64,000 bases of DNA. It comes from DASUCS01 sp041166385. Lineage in GTDB: Bacteria > Actinomycetota > Acidimicrobiia > Acidimicrobiales > JACDCH01. Below are positions 25,989 through 34,068 of the stretch, in pieces. Under the pieces are notes generated by a model that saw only the letters and a list, made by a program, of their open reading frames with translations, did no database searches and was not told the origin of the DNA. A program made the translations under genes and the position numbers. The stretch spans positions 22,941 through 86,940 of the forward strand of contig JBEEFW010000166.1 in the NCBI GenBank assembly GCA_041166385.1. Direction: 5' to 3'. How positions within the stretch are numbered: the first letter of the stretch is position 1; every line of letters begins with the position of its first letter.

Positions 25989-26879
25989 ATGCCGACTGCG
26001 CCCGCCAATGGAATCGAGCTCTGGTACGAGACGATCGGGGATCCCGACGACGCGCCGCTTCTCCTGGTCAGCGGCCTCGGGTCGCAGGGCATCACGTGGG
26101 ACGACGAGTTCTGCAAGGCGTTCGTGCGCGAAGGTTTCTACGTCATTCGTTTCGACAACCGCGACGTCGGCCTGTCGACGAAGATCGACTCGCCGCACCT
26201 CGACTTCGGAGTGGAGCTGGCGAAGGGCTTCTCTGATGAGCCAGTCGACGCGCCATACACCCTCAGTGACATGGCGGCGGACGCGGCCGGGTTGCTCGAT
26301 CACCTTGGCATCGACTCGGCGCACGTCGTCGGCGCGTCGATGGGCGGGATGATCGTGCAGACGATGGCCATCGAGCATCCCGCTCGGGTTCGCACGATGA
26401 CGTCGATCATGTCCACGACGGGCGAGCGCGACGTCGGCTTGCCGACCCCTGAGGCCGCCGCCGTACTGCTCAAGCCGCCGGCCGCATCGCGCGACGAGTA
26501 CATCGAGAGCTACGTGAACACGTGGCGCATCCTCGCCGGGCCGGTTCACTTCACCGATGAGCGATTCCGCACGCGGGCGGCAGAGGTTTACGACCGTTGC
26601 TATTTCCCGGTCGGTACTGGTCGGCAGCTGCTCGGCATCATGGCCTCTGGTTCGCGCGCCGACCGCTTGCGCGAGTTGCGCACGCCGACGCTCGTGATCC
26701 ACGGCGTCATCGATCCGTTGGTCGGCATCTCCGGGGGCCGCCGCACGGCGGAGCTCGTTCCGGGCGCCGAGCTCGTCGAGTTCGACGACATGGGTCACGA
26801 CGTACCCCCGGCGCTGTTCTCACAGATCGTCGACGCCATCGTTCGCCACACATCGAAAGTCGGGAGCCCCGCGTCATGA
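25989..26879 (+). CDS. Alpha/beta hydrolase
   Basis: 296 residues. The oxyanion region is VSGLGSQGITWDDEF, the nucleophile elbow GASMGG has Ser117, the acid is the Asp of HGVIDPLVG and the His is in FDDMGHDVP. It resembles esterases and hydrolases of the aclacinomycin methylesterase/3-oxoadipate enol-lactonase group. Its stop overlaps the start of the CoA-transferase (ATGA), so the two work from one mRNA, controlled perhaps by the palindrome just upstream. The ester or lactone it cleaves is unknown. Confidence 0.85.
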   Translation: MPTAPANGIELWYETIGDPDDAPLLLVSGLGSQGITWDDEFCKAFVREGFYVIRFDNRDVGLSTKIDSPHLDFGVELAKGFSDEPVDAPYTLSDMAADAAGLLDHLGIDSAHVVGASMGGMIVQTMAIEHPARVRTMTSIMSTTGERDVGLPTPEAAAVLLKPPAASRDEYIESYVNTWRILAGPVHFTDERFRTRAAEVYDRCYFPVGTGRQLLGIMASGSRADRLRELRTPTLVIHGVIDPLVGISGGRRTAELVPGAELVEFDDMGHDVPPALFSQIVDAIVRHTSKVGSPAS

Positions 26880-28030
26880 GCAACGGACCACTGTCAGGGA
26901 TCAAGCTGATCGAGCTCGCCGGTATCGGGCCGGGGCCGTTCTGCGCGTTCATGCTCGCCGACATGGGCGCCGACATCATCAAGATCGACCGCGCTGATCG
27001 TGTGCGCGGCGGTGATCCCTCGACCCCGCCGGCCGACGTGCTGCAGCGCGGGCGCCGCTCGATCGGCGTCGACTTGAAGAGCCCCGATGGGGTGGCTCTC
27101 GTGCTCGACTTGGTCGAGCAGGCCGACGGGCTGTTCGAGCCGTTCCGTCCCGGCGTCACCGAGCGGCTCGGCCTCGGACCGGACGAGTGTCTCGCGCGCA
27201 ATCCGAAGCTGGTCTACGGACGGATGACGGGCTGGGGGCAGGACGGCCCGTACTCGCACACGTCGGGCCACGACATCAACTACATCTCGTTGGCGGGCGC
27301 GCTCGAGCCGATCGGGCGCCGCGGTGAGGCGCCGGTGCCGCCGCTCAACCTCGTCGGCGATTTCGGCGGTGGCGGCATGTTGCTCGCGTACGGGATGGTG
27401 TGTGGATTGCTCGAGTCGAGTCGCTCGGGCAAAGGTCAAGTGATCGACGCGGCGATGGTCGATGGCGCGGCGTGCCTCATGATGATGTTCCACGCGTTCC
27501 GCGCCATGGGCATCTGGGAGGACGAGCGCGGCACGAACCTGCTCGACACCGGCGCGTACTTCTATGACGTGTACGAGACGGCCGATGGCAAGTACATCTC
27601 GATCGGTTCGCTCGAGCAGCAGTTCTATTCAGAGCTGCTCCGCCTGACCGGGCTCGAGGGCGACCCCGACCTGCCGTGGCAGAACGACAAGACGCAGTGG
27701 CCGCGGATGAAGGAGCGCATGCGCGAGATCTTCAAGGGCAAGACGCGCGATGAGTGGTGCGAGATCATGGAGGGCACCGACGTCTGCTTCGCCCCGGTGC
27801 TCTCGTTGGCCGAGGCTCCCCAGCATCCGCACAACATCCACCGCAAGACGTTCCTCGAGCTCGAGGGCATCGTGCAGCCGGCGCCCGCACCGCGGTTCAG
27901 CCGCACACCCGGCGACGTCTCGCGCCCGCCGGCGCATGCCGGGCAGCACACGGACGAGGTCCTGACCGAGTGGCTCGGAGCCGACACCGACCGCATCGCG
28001 AAGCTCAGAGAGACCGGCGCGATCGCCTGA
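26876..28030 (+). CDS. Family III CoA-transferase (CaiB/BaiF)
   Basis: 384 residues. ELAGIGPGPFCAFMLADMGA at the N-terminus, LKSPDG, GVTERLGLGPDE, RMTGWGQDGPYSHTSGHDIN and the active-site Asp region (YISLAGALEPIG) match the alpha-methylacyl-CoA racemase/CaiB group. The TGWGQ and HDINY residues favour a racemase of 2-methylacyl-CoA over a formyl-CoA transferase. It is coupled to the alpha/beta hydrolase upstream. A likely role is degradation of branched or sterol side-chain acids, but this is inferred from family only. Confidence 0.9.
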   Translation: MSNGPLSGIKLIELAGIGPGPFCAFMLADMGADIIKIDRADRVRGGDPSTPPADVLQRGRRSIGVDLKSPDGVALVLDLVEQADGLFEPFRPGVTERLGLGPDECLARNPKLVYGRMTGWGQDGPYSHTSGHDINYISLAGALEPIGRRGEAPVPPLNLVGDFGGGGMLLAYGMVCGLLESSRSGKGQVIDAAMVDGAACLMMMFHAFRAMGIWEDERGTNLLDTGAYFYDVYETADGKYISIGSLEQQFYSELLRLTGLEGDPDLPWQNDKTQWPRMKERMREIFKGKTRDEWCEIMEGTDVCFAPVLSLAEAPQHPHNIHRKTFLELEGIVQPAPAPRFSRTPGDVSRPPAHAGQHTDEVLTEWLGADTDRIAKLRETGAIA

Positions 28031-28035
28031 CTCCT

Positions 28036-28087
28036 GCGTTTGTGCGGTTCTGATTCAGCGAAAAGCTGGATGATCACCGGCAGAACG
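28036..28087 (+). repeat. 52-bp dispersed element, copy 1
   Basis: Begins GCGTTTGTGCGGTTCT five bases after the CoA-transferase stop and ends CACCGGCAGAACG. Inner hairpin TTCAGC-GAAAA-GCTGGA. It matches 44 of 52 positions with 58074-58125, which also starts right after a stop codon. Confidence 0.75.
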
Positions 28088-28187
28088 ATGGTGGACTCTG
28101 GGGATGGACTAGCTCGACGACGTCGTTCAGCACTACGAGGCCAGCACCGAGGAAGATCGCATCACCGCGGAACTCGGCCAACTGGAG

Positions 28188-28910
28188 TTGCTGCGCACGC
28201 AGGAGATCCTGATGCGGTACCTGCCCGCTCCACCAGCGTCGATCATCGACATCGGCGGCGCAACCGGGGTGCACGCGCGCTGGCTGGCCGAAGCCGGCTA
28301 CCGCGTCCACATCGTCGACATCACCCCCCGGCACGTGGCCAAAGCAAACGCGGACCTCGGCCCGATCGGTGTCTCCGCGACATTGGGCGACGCCCGCGGC
28401 CTGTCGGCCGACACTGCGAGCTTCGACGTTGCCCTCCTCTTCGGGCCGATGTACCACCTGCCCTCGCGGGAGGACAGGCTTGCCGCGCTGAACGAAGTCC
28501 GTCGCGTCGTTCGGCCCGGCGGCCTCGTCGCGGTCGCGGCGATCAGTCGGTTCGCGTCGTTGTTCGACGGCTTGGCCCGTGAGTTCCTGTTCGACCCGGA
28601 GTTCCAGGAGATGGTCGTGCGCGACCTGACCGACGGGCGCCACGAAAATCCGCACAATCGGCGCCACTGGTTCACCACGGCGTACTTCCATCTGGCGTCC
28701 GACCTCCGCGCTGAGGCAGAGCAGGCGACCCTCGATGTCGACGGCGTGTTCGGCGTGGAGGGGCTACCCGGCTGGCTGCCTCAGTTGGCGACACGCTGGG
28801 AGTCGGAAGCCGGTCGGCGCGCCATCCTCGAAGCGGCCCGTGCCGTCGAGTCCGAACCGTCGCTGCTCGGCTTGAGCGCGCACCTCCTTCTCATCGCGCA
28901 CGCGCGCTAG
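28188..28910 (+). CDS. SAM-dependent methyltransferase with damaged or non-standard start
   Basis: 240 residues from TTG 28188. Motif I is IIDIGGATGVHARWLAEAGY, then VDITPRHV, and motif post-I/II region FDVALLFGPMYHLPSREDR. The family normally has about 25 more residues at the N-terminus; these are present upstream in frame (HYEASTEEDRITAELGQLEL, from 28113), but the only ATG before them (28104) is followed two codons later by TAG. Either initiation uses an unusual codon, or the gene carries a nonsense mutation and only a shortened form is made. It converges with the next methyltransferase. Confidence 0.7.
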   Translation: MLRTQEILMRYLPAPPASIIDIGGATGVHARWLAEAGYRVHIVDITPRHVAKANADLGPIGVSATLGDARGLSADTASFDVALLFGPMYHLPSREDRLAALNEVRRVVRPGGLVAVAAISRFASLFDGLAREFLFDPEFQEMVVRDLTDGRHENPHNRRHWFTTAYFHLASDLRAEAEQATLDVDGVFGVEGLPGWLPQLATRWESEAGRRAILEAARAVESEPSLLGLSAHLLLIAHAR

Positions 28911-28911
28911 T

Positions 28912-29688
28912 TCAGGCCTTTCGGGCTCGCCACACCTCTTCGGCGGGCCACTGTCGAGCCCATTCGGTGGTGACGAAGCCGTACCGAGTTGTCGCGTCAT
29001 CCGCGGGGCGCAACTCGATGAGGTCGTCAACGATGAGTCCGTTGGCGCGGAGCAATCTGATCCAGTCGCCGTAGCCGAGGTGGAACTCCACCGCCGGGTC
29101 ATCCGGCCACTCGAAGCGGTGCATCCCGAAGTAGGTGCGCCGCATCCAGTTCTCCGCTGGGACGTCGTCCGCATCCGGGACGCACAACATCAGGATTGTC
29201 CCGTTGCCGAGGAAGATGAGCTCGCCGCCTGGTCGCAACAACCGCGCGGCTTCAGGTATCCACCGATACGGATCGCTCCAGATCGCCGCGCCGTACTCGC
29301 TGATGACGAGGTCGCAGCAGGCGTCGCGCAAGGGCACTTGCTCGCCGGCGCCGCGGATCAACGGGAACGTCAGGCCGAACTCCTGTTGGAACTGTCGCGC
29401 GCTCGCCAGTTGGTTGGGCGTCGGGTCCACGCCGATCGGGCGACCGCCGAGGCGAGCGATCCAGGAGGACACGTAGCCCGTCCCGCAGCCGAGCTCGACG
29501 ACGTCCGCGTCAACGACATCGGCCAAGAGGCCGAGATCGGTCTCGGGGACGCCGAACATTCCCCACGTCGGCTCGGCGGACCAGTTGCGGCGTCCTGCGT
29601 CGACGTAGTCCGCGGCATTGACATCCCACGCGTCCTGATTGCGCTTCAGGTAGTCGAAGTCGGTGTGATGGTCGTTGTGTTGCGCCAC
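28912..29688 (-). CDS. Class I SAM-dependent methyltransferase
   Basis: 258 residues. Motif I VVELGCGTGYVSSWIARLGG, motif II region GVDPTPNQLASARQFQ, then CDLVISEYGAAIWSDPYRW and LLRPGGELIFLGNGTI. The N-terminal YLKRNQDAWDVNAADYVDAG is typical of the UbiE/Methyltransf_11 group found in actinobacteria. The methyl acceptor is unknown. ATG at 29688. Directly upstream on the same strand is a short unknown gene, so the two may be co-transcribed. Confidence 0.85.
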   Translation of the reverse strand: MAQHNDHHTDFDYLKRNQDAWDVNAADYVDAGRRNWSAEPTWGMFGVPETDLGLLADVVDADVVELGCGTGYVSSWIARLGGRPIGVDPTPNQLASARQFQQEFGLTFPLIRGAGEQVPLRDACCDLVISEYGAAIWSDPYRWIPEAARLLRPGGELIFLGNGTILMLCVPDADDVPAENWMRRTYFGMHRFEWPDDPAVEFHLGYGDWIRLLRANGLIVDDLIELRPADDATTRYGFVTTEWARQWPAEEVWRARKA

Positions 29689-29694
29689 GGCGAG

Positions 29695-29940
29695 TTACGC
29701 CGGGCGGCGCTCGGTCGCGTCACCGTCGGCCACTTGGGCCAAGCCTTTGACGAGCAGGTTCACGAGTTCGGGCGAGGCGTCGACCGGAACCCTCGTAGCG
29801 GCCACGCATACGTCGCTCCGCCAGTGACTGAAGACGAAGACTCGTTCTTCGGCGTGCCACGTGACGCGCATGAACGTGTCGTCTCGACGCACGTCCTCGA
29901 CGATCACGCGCCGTCCGGGGGCCCAGTGGTTCTCCGCCAC
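29695..29940 (-). CDS. Small hypothetical protein
   Basis: 81 residues from GTG 29940: a beta-rich start (APGRRVIVEDVRRDDTFMRV), TWHAEERVFVFSHWRSDVC, then one amphipathic helix (ASPELVNLLVKGLAQV). The composition is that of a folded small protein and codon use is normal; the longer frame to 30873 is the antisense of the SDR gene and is rejected. An ATG at 29868 would shorten it to a 57-codon form. I do not recognise the family. It lies 6 bp upstream of the methyltransferase gene. Confidence 0.5.
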   Translation of the reverse strand: MAENHWAPGRRVIVEDVRRDDTFMRVTWHAEERVFVFSHWRSDVCVAATRVPVDASPELVNLLVKGLAQVADGDATERRPA

Positions 29941-29998
29941 CGGCTCAGTGTGCGCCGCCCGGTGCGCCTTGTCGAGGGCGGGTCTCGTGGCGGGGCCA

Positions 29999-30004
29999 TA
30001 CGAT
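29999..30004 (+). promoter_or_regulatory. -10 box of SDR gene (leaderless)
   Basis: TACGAT ends eight bases before the ATG at 30013; no Shine-Dalgarno is present. This supports choosing that ATG out of a much longer open frame. Confidence 0.45.
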
Positions 30005-30012
30005 CGGCGTCC

Positions 30013-30828
30013 ATGGCACTGCCTGCACCGGCCGCTGACCGGACTTCCATCGTCACGGGCGCTTCTTCGGGAATCGGAAGCGAGTTGGCGCGAGGACTCG
30101 CCAAGCGAGGCCTCGGGGTCACCCTTGTGGCGCGTCGCGAAGACCGGCTTCGCGCGCTTGCGGATGAGTTGGCCAAAACACACGGAGTTCGCGCCGAGGT
30201 CATCGCCGCCGATCTGACCGATCAGGACTCTCGCAGCCGCATTGGCTCGGAGCTCGCAAGCCGCGGGCTCACGGTCGACGTGCTCGTCAACAACGCGGGC
30301 TTGAGCACGACCGGGGCGGTGCACCGCAGCGCGGCAGACCGCGACATCGCGATGATCCGGACGGACGTCGAGGCGATCGTTCACCTGTGCAGCATGTTCG
30401 TGCCGGGAATGGTCGAGCGCGGTCAGGGCGCCGTGCTGAACGTCGCGTCGACCGCCGCGTTCCAACCGTTGCCCGGCCAAGCGGGCTATGGCGGCGCCAA
30501 GGCTTTCGTGCTGTCGTACAGCCGAGCGACCCGCGCCGAGCTCAAGGGCACGGGCGTCACGATGACGGTGCTGTGTCCCGGGCCGGTCGAGACGGAGTTC
30601 GCGGAAGCTGCCGGGTTCACCGAAGAAGAGTCGTCCAACGCGTTGCCCAAGTTCATGTGGGTCTCCGCCGTCGATGTCGCGAAGGCGGCGATCAAGGGAC
30701 TCGACAAGGACCGCGCCGTCGTGATCCCCGGCTTCTCCAACCGCGTCGGTGCCGCGGTGGCGCATCTCACGCCGCGACGCGTGCTGCTCCCGATGCTCGC
30801 TCGGCAGCACCCAGCGCTGAAGCACTGA
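30013..30828 (+). CDS. Short-chain dehydrogenase/reductase
   Basis: 271 residues. Cofactor loop VTGASSGIGSELARGLA, basic residues after strand 2 (VARREDRLRAL) suggesting NADP(H), VNNAGLSTTG, then Ser of NVASTAAFQ and YGGAKAFV (Tyr-x-x-x-Lys). The C-terminal part (FMWVSAVDVAKAAIKGLDKD) matches DltE/YqjQ-like reductases. The open frame extends to 29080, but upstream of 30013 it is antisense to the methyltransferase. Substrate unknown; the downstream hydrolase, VOC and cupin genes may share its transcript. Confidence 0.85.
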   Translation: MALPAPAADRTSIVTGASSGIGSELARGLAKRGLGVTLVARREDRLRALADELAKTHGVRAEVIAADLTDQDSRSRIGSELASRGLTVDVLVNNAGLSTTGAVHRSAADRDIAMIRTDVEAIVHLCSMFVPGMVERGQGAVLNVASTAAFQPLPGQAGYGGAKAFVLSYSRATRAELKGTGVTMTVLCPGPVETEFAEAAGFTEEESSNALPKFMWVSAVDVAKAAIKGLDKDRAVVIPGFSNRVGAAVAHLTPRRVLLPMLARQHPALKH

Positions 30829-30844
30829 GAGGTTTGCATCGGCA

Positions 30845-31660
30845 ATGCCGACGTTGAGCACAGGAGACGTCACTCTCGCGTACGACGTTTTCGGGGACGG
30901 TGATCCGGTCGTGCTCGTGTGCGGCTGCGGTCAACCGGCTGTTGGCTGGCACCTCGAGATCGTGCCGACACTGGTTGCCGCGGGCTATCAAGTCGTGACA
31001 TTCGACAACCGCGGCGTCGAGCCGTCGTCGTCTCCACCGGCGCCGTATTCGATCGCCGCGATGGTCGATGACACGCTGGCTCTGCTCGACCATCTCGGGC
31101 TCGACGCGGTTTGCATCGCCGGGTACTCGATGGGCGGATGGGTGGCGGAGACGATGGCCATCGAGCATGCGAACCGTGTGCGCGCGGCCGCGTTCATCGG
31201 CAGCTGCAACGTCGCGACGGCCTGGGAGAAGGCGATCACCACCGTCGAGCGCGACATCGCCAAGCTGGACCCAGACCTGCCGCCGTTGTTCTACGCGACG
31301 GAGACGCTCCGCTATCTCCCCAACAAGGATCTGCAGAACAGCGAGCTCGTCGACGGGTGGCTCTCGATGATCGGTGATCTGCCGCCTTGGCCGAACCCGG
31401 GCCGGCTCGGGCAGTACGAGGCGTGCCTCGCCTGGTCGAACGCGACCGAGCGCACCACGGCCTGGCCGAGTATCACGGTGCCGTGTCTCGTCCTCGCCTT
31501 CGAGCACGACGTCGACTCGCCGCCGGCGTGTGCCCGTGATGCGGCGGAGCAGATCCCCGGTGCGCGGTTCGTCGAGATCCCGGACGCCAGCCATCTCGGC
31601 GTGTTCACGCATGGTGGACTGGTTGCAGAGACGTTGATCGACTTCTTCGGGAGGATCTGA
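30845..31660 (+). CDS. Alpha/beta hydrolase
   Basis: 271 residues. Nucleophile elbow GYSMGG with Ser95, acid in EHDVDSPP and His in DASHLGVFTHGG. It is paralogous to the hydrolase at 25989 (same DNRxV and TMAIEHxxRVR segments), so the two probably descend from one duplication. It follows the SDR by 16 bp and overlaps the VOC start (TGATG), forming an SDR-hydrolase-VOC-cupin operon that may handle one small organic substrate. The substrate is unknown. Confidence 0.85.
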   Translation: MPTLSTGDVTLAYDVFGDGDPVVLVCGCGQPAVGWHLEIVPTLVAAGYQVVTFDNRGVEPSSSPPAPYSIAAMVDDTLALLDHLGLDAVCIAGYSMGGWVAETMAIEHANRVRAAAFIGSCNVATAWEKAITTVERDIAKLDPDLPPLFYATETLRYLPNKDLQNSELVDGWLSMIGDLPPWPNPGRLGQYEACLAWSNATERTTAWPSITVPCLVLAFEHDVDSPPACARDAAEQIPGARFVEIPDASHLGVFTHGGLVAETLIDFFGRI

Positions 31661-32004
31661 TGCCAGTCACCGGTGCGCACATGCTGCTGTACACCTCCGA
31701 GCCCGACGCGCTGCGGGAGGTGTTGCGCGACGTATTCGGCTGGAAGAACGTCGACGCCGGAGGCGGCTGGCTGATCTTCGCCCTTCCGCCCGCCGAACTC
31801 GGCATCCATCCCGCAGATTCGCCATCGCACCAGATTTCGTTGATGTGCGACGACATCGTGGCCACGATGACGGATTTGAAGGAGAAGGGCATCCCGTTCA
31901 ACGGCGAGCCCGAGGACATGCGCTTCGGTATCGGGGTCACGATGGTGCTTCCCGGCAACGTCGAGGTGATGCTGTACGAGCCGCGCCATCCCACGGCCAT
32001 CTGA
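31660..32004 (+). CDS. VOC-family (glyoxalase/dioxygenase fold) protein
   Basis: 114 residues forming one vicinal-oxygen-chelate module: GAHMLLYTSEPDALREVLRD, FALPPAELGIHPAD, HQISLMCDDIVATMTDLKEK and VMLPGNVEVMLYEP-like end. Two His-containing strands and a terminal Glu could bind a metal, but whether it is an enzyme or a binding protein cannot be told. Its ATG overlaps the hydrolase stop, with GGGAGGA just upstream as Shine-Dalgarno. Confidence 0.8.
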   Translation: MPVTGAHMLLYTSEPDALREVLRDVFGWKNVDAGGGWLIFALPPAELGIHPADSPSHQISLMCDDIVATMTDLKEKGIPFNGEPEDMRFGIGVTMVLPGNVEVMLYEPRHPTAI

Positions 32005-32016
32005 GAGGCTGACCAG

Positions 32017-32397
32017 ATGGACGTTCGCAACGTGCAGGAAGTCACCCCCGAGGTCGAGCACAACGGCACGGTACCGGTGTGGTGGCTCATCAAGCCACGG
32101 GAGATGCTCGAGCTCACCGACGGCGGCTACTTGGAGCTGGCCAACGAGTTCGAGGTCGCGGTCGGCGGCGAGGTGTTCCCGCACACGCATCCGACGCACG
32201 AGTTCTATTTCGTGATGACGGGTGAAGGCGTCATGACGATCGGCGACGAGCACCGCGATGTCGTCCCCGGCGATCTCGTCTACATCCCACCCGACGCCGT
32301 GCACAGCCTTCGTCCCACAGGAGGCGAGCCGATCCATTGCTTCTGCTTCGCCGTCGGTGTGAAGGGCGCCGGTCCGATCGATTACACGACTCACTAG
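32017..32397 (+). CDS. Cupin-domain protein
   Basis: 126 residues of a single beta-barrel cupin. Motif 1 is GGEVFPHTHPTHEFYFVMTGEG, split here as HTHPTHEFYF then GEGVMTIG; motif 2 is PPDAVHSLRPTGGEP. The His-x-His, Glu and last His are all present, so it can bind a metal. Such cupins act as small dioxygenases, isomerases or sensors. It ends the SDR-hydrolase-VOC operon; a Shine-Dalgarno GAGAGG lies 9 nt ahead of its ATG. Confidence 0.82.
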   Translation: MDVRNVQEVTPEVEHNGTVPVWWLIKPREMLELTDGGYLELANEFEVAVGGEVFPHTHPTHEFYFVMTGEGVMTIGDEHRDVVPGDLVYIPPDAVHSLRPTGGEPIHCFCFAVGVKGAGPIDYTTH

Positions 32398-32408
32398 TCC
32401 GACAGCGG

Positions 32409-32414
32409 TACGGT
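32409..32414 (+). promoter_or_regulatory. -10 box of membrane-protein gene (leaderless)
   Basis: TACGGT ends eight bases before the ATG at 32423, without a Shine-Dalgarno. Confidence 0.45.
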
Positions 32415-32422
32415 CGGCCGTC

Positions 32423-33274
32423 ATGGCCGAGCAAGGGGCGAAGGGCGACCGGCCGCTGGTGCTCGACGAGCTGTCGCAGCAACTCGAGCAGTTTCGAATC
32501 CTGCGGAAGGGCGCGGACACCGACGCCACCGGGCAATTGCTCGACAAGCTCGGCGCCCACGACCCCGTCGAAGCGCAGATCGTCCTCGAACTCTCCGCCC
32601 AACGGCCCCTCGGGCACCCGGAACGATTCACCGAGGCGCACGTGCTCGCGATGCGGTCGCTCGAAGTGCTCGATCGCAACGGCGCCCGGGTGCCACCCGT
32701 CCCGCGACTCGGACCACTCAAGCCGATCGCCGAGTTCGGTGTGCAGCTCGTGACGCGATTCATCGTGCGCAACCACCAAGCCGATGTCAGCGACGCCATC
32801 CGCAACCTGTACACGCGCCGCCTCGCATGGTTCACGCCCGATGACCCGTCACGCATGCCCATGATCCGCGCTCGCCTCGATGCTGAGCGCGTCGCGTCGA
32901 CCTACAAGGGCAATCCGATCGGTGTGCCCACCTTCCTGCTCGGCGGCGCGGTCATCTCTGGCGCAGCTTCGGGTCTTCGTGTCCTGTCGGAGGCAGTCGT
33001 CGGATCTCAACTCGCGGCTGGTCTCGCCGTTGCGGCCGCGTTCATCGTGCTCGGCGGCCTTTCGTGGATGATCCTGCGCGGCGCGGCAGTGGCCCACCAT
33101 CGCATCCGCATCACCGTGCAGGACCCCTTGAAGGCGTTGTGGGAGACGATCGGTCGCTGCGGCAACCCGCCGGAAGACGACGCGCAGATGTTCGCGCTGT
33201 ACGCGATCATCCTCACTGTGGTGGGATGGCTGGTGATCCCGCTCGGGGTGCTGTTCTTGTTCGCGGCCTTCTAG
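32423..33274 (+). CDS. Hypothetical membrane protein
   Basis: 283 residues. The first 165 are soluble and helical (VLDELSQQLEQFRILRKGAD; EAQIVLELSAQRPLGH). Then come three membrane segments at about 170-192 (VPTFLLGGAVISGAASGL), 195-217 (GLAVAAAFIVLGGLSWMIL) and 255-280 (ALYAIILTVVGWLVIPLGVL). I know no named family for it. The long N-terminal half is probably cytoplasmic. It is followed by a PIG-L deacetylase gene whose own promoter box uses its TAG stop codon. Confidence 0.7.
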   Translation: MAEQGAKGDRPLVLDELSQQLEQFRILRKGADTDATGQLLDKLGAHDPVEAQIVLELSAQRPLGHPERFTEAHVLAMRSLEVLDRNGARVPPVPRLGPLKPIAEFGVQLVTRFIVRNHQADVSDAIRNLYTRRLAWFTPDDPSRMPMIRARLDAERVASTYKGNPIGVPTFLLGGAVISGAASGLRVLSEAVVGSQLAAGLAVAAAFIVLGGLSWMILRGAAVAHHRIRITVQDPLKALWETIGRCGNPPEDDAQMFALYAIILTVVGWLVIPLGVLFLFAAF

Positions 33275-33277
33275 GGT
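33272..33277 (+). promoter_or_regulatory. -10 box overlapping stop codon, PIG-L gene
   Basis: TAGGGT contains the TAG stop of the membrane-protein gene and ends eight bases before the PIG-L ATG at 33286. Confidence 0.45.
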
Positions 33278-33285
33278 GCAGGGCG

Positions 33286-34068
33286 ATGGCAACCCTGGTC
33301 TGTTTCCACGCTCACCCTGACGACGAGTGCATCGCGACGGGCGGTGTCATGGCGAAGGCCGCGAAGGAAGGTCACCGCGTCGTACTCGTGGTGGCCACGA
33401 AGGGCGAGAACGGCGAGGTGCCGGACGGCTTCCTCGACCCTGGTGAAGAGCTCTGGCAACGGCGCGAGAAGGAGACGCAGGCGTCGGCGGACATCCTCGG
33501 CGTGCAGCGCGTCGAGTTCCTCGGCTACGTCGACTCCGGGATGATCGGTACACCCGAGAACGAGAAGCCTGGTTCCTTCTGGACGGCCGACGTCGAAGAG
33601 GCTGCCGAGCGACTTGCGCAGATCCTGCGCGACGAGAACGCCGACATCATCACGACCTACGACGATCACGGCGGCTACGGCCATCCTGATCACATCCAGG
33701 TGCACCGAGTCGGCAAGCGGGCCGCGGAGCTCGCGGCGACGCCGAAGGTGTACCAAGCGACCATCAACCGGGACCACATCATCCGCGGCATGCGCGAGCG
33801 AGCGTCGGAGATGCCCGAAGGCTCGGAGATGCCCGACTTCGAAGGCGCCGACGATTTCGGCTCATCGGAGACGGTGATCACGGGCGCGGTGGATGTGTCG
33901 GAGTTCATCGACCTCAAGCGACGCGCCATGCAGGCGCACGCCAGCCAGATCGGCGAACAGTCCTTCTTCTTGCAGATGCCGCTGGAAGCTTTCACCTACG
34001 GGTTCGGCACCGAGTGGTTCATTCGTGACGGCGAGGGTCCTGGCATCACCGAGACCGACGTCCTGTGA
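33286..34068 (+). CDS. PIG-L family deacetylase (Mca/MshB-like)
   Basis: 260 residues. AHPDDE near the N-terminus and YGHPDHIQVHRV supply the zinc ligands and catalytic Asp of the LmbE/PIG-L fold; ELWQRREKETQASADILGVQ and FLGYVDSGM are close to mycothiol S-conjugate amidase and MshB. In actinobacteria these enzymes remove the acetyl group in mycothiol synthesis or cleave mycothiol conjugates; which of the two applies here cannot be settled. ATG 33286 is supported by the family start and the -10 box. The stop overlaps the next GTG. Confidence 0.88.
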   Translation: MATLVCFHAHPDDECIATGGVMAKAAKEGHRVVLVVATKGENGEVPDGFLDPGEELWQRREKETQASADILGVQRVEFLGYVDSGMIGTPENEKPGSFWTADVEEAAERLAQILRDENADIITTYDDHGGYGHPDHIQVHRVGKRAAELAATPKVYQATINRDHIIRGMRERASEMPEGSEMPDFEGADDFGSSETVITGAVDVSEFIDLKRRAMQAHASQIGEQSFFLQMPLEAFTYGFGTEWFIRDGEGPGITETDVL

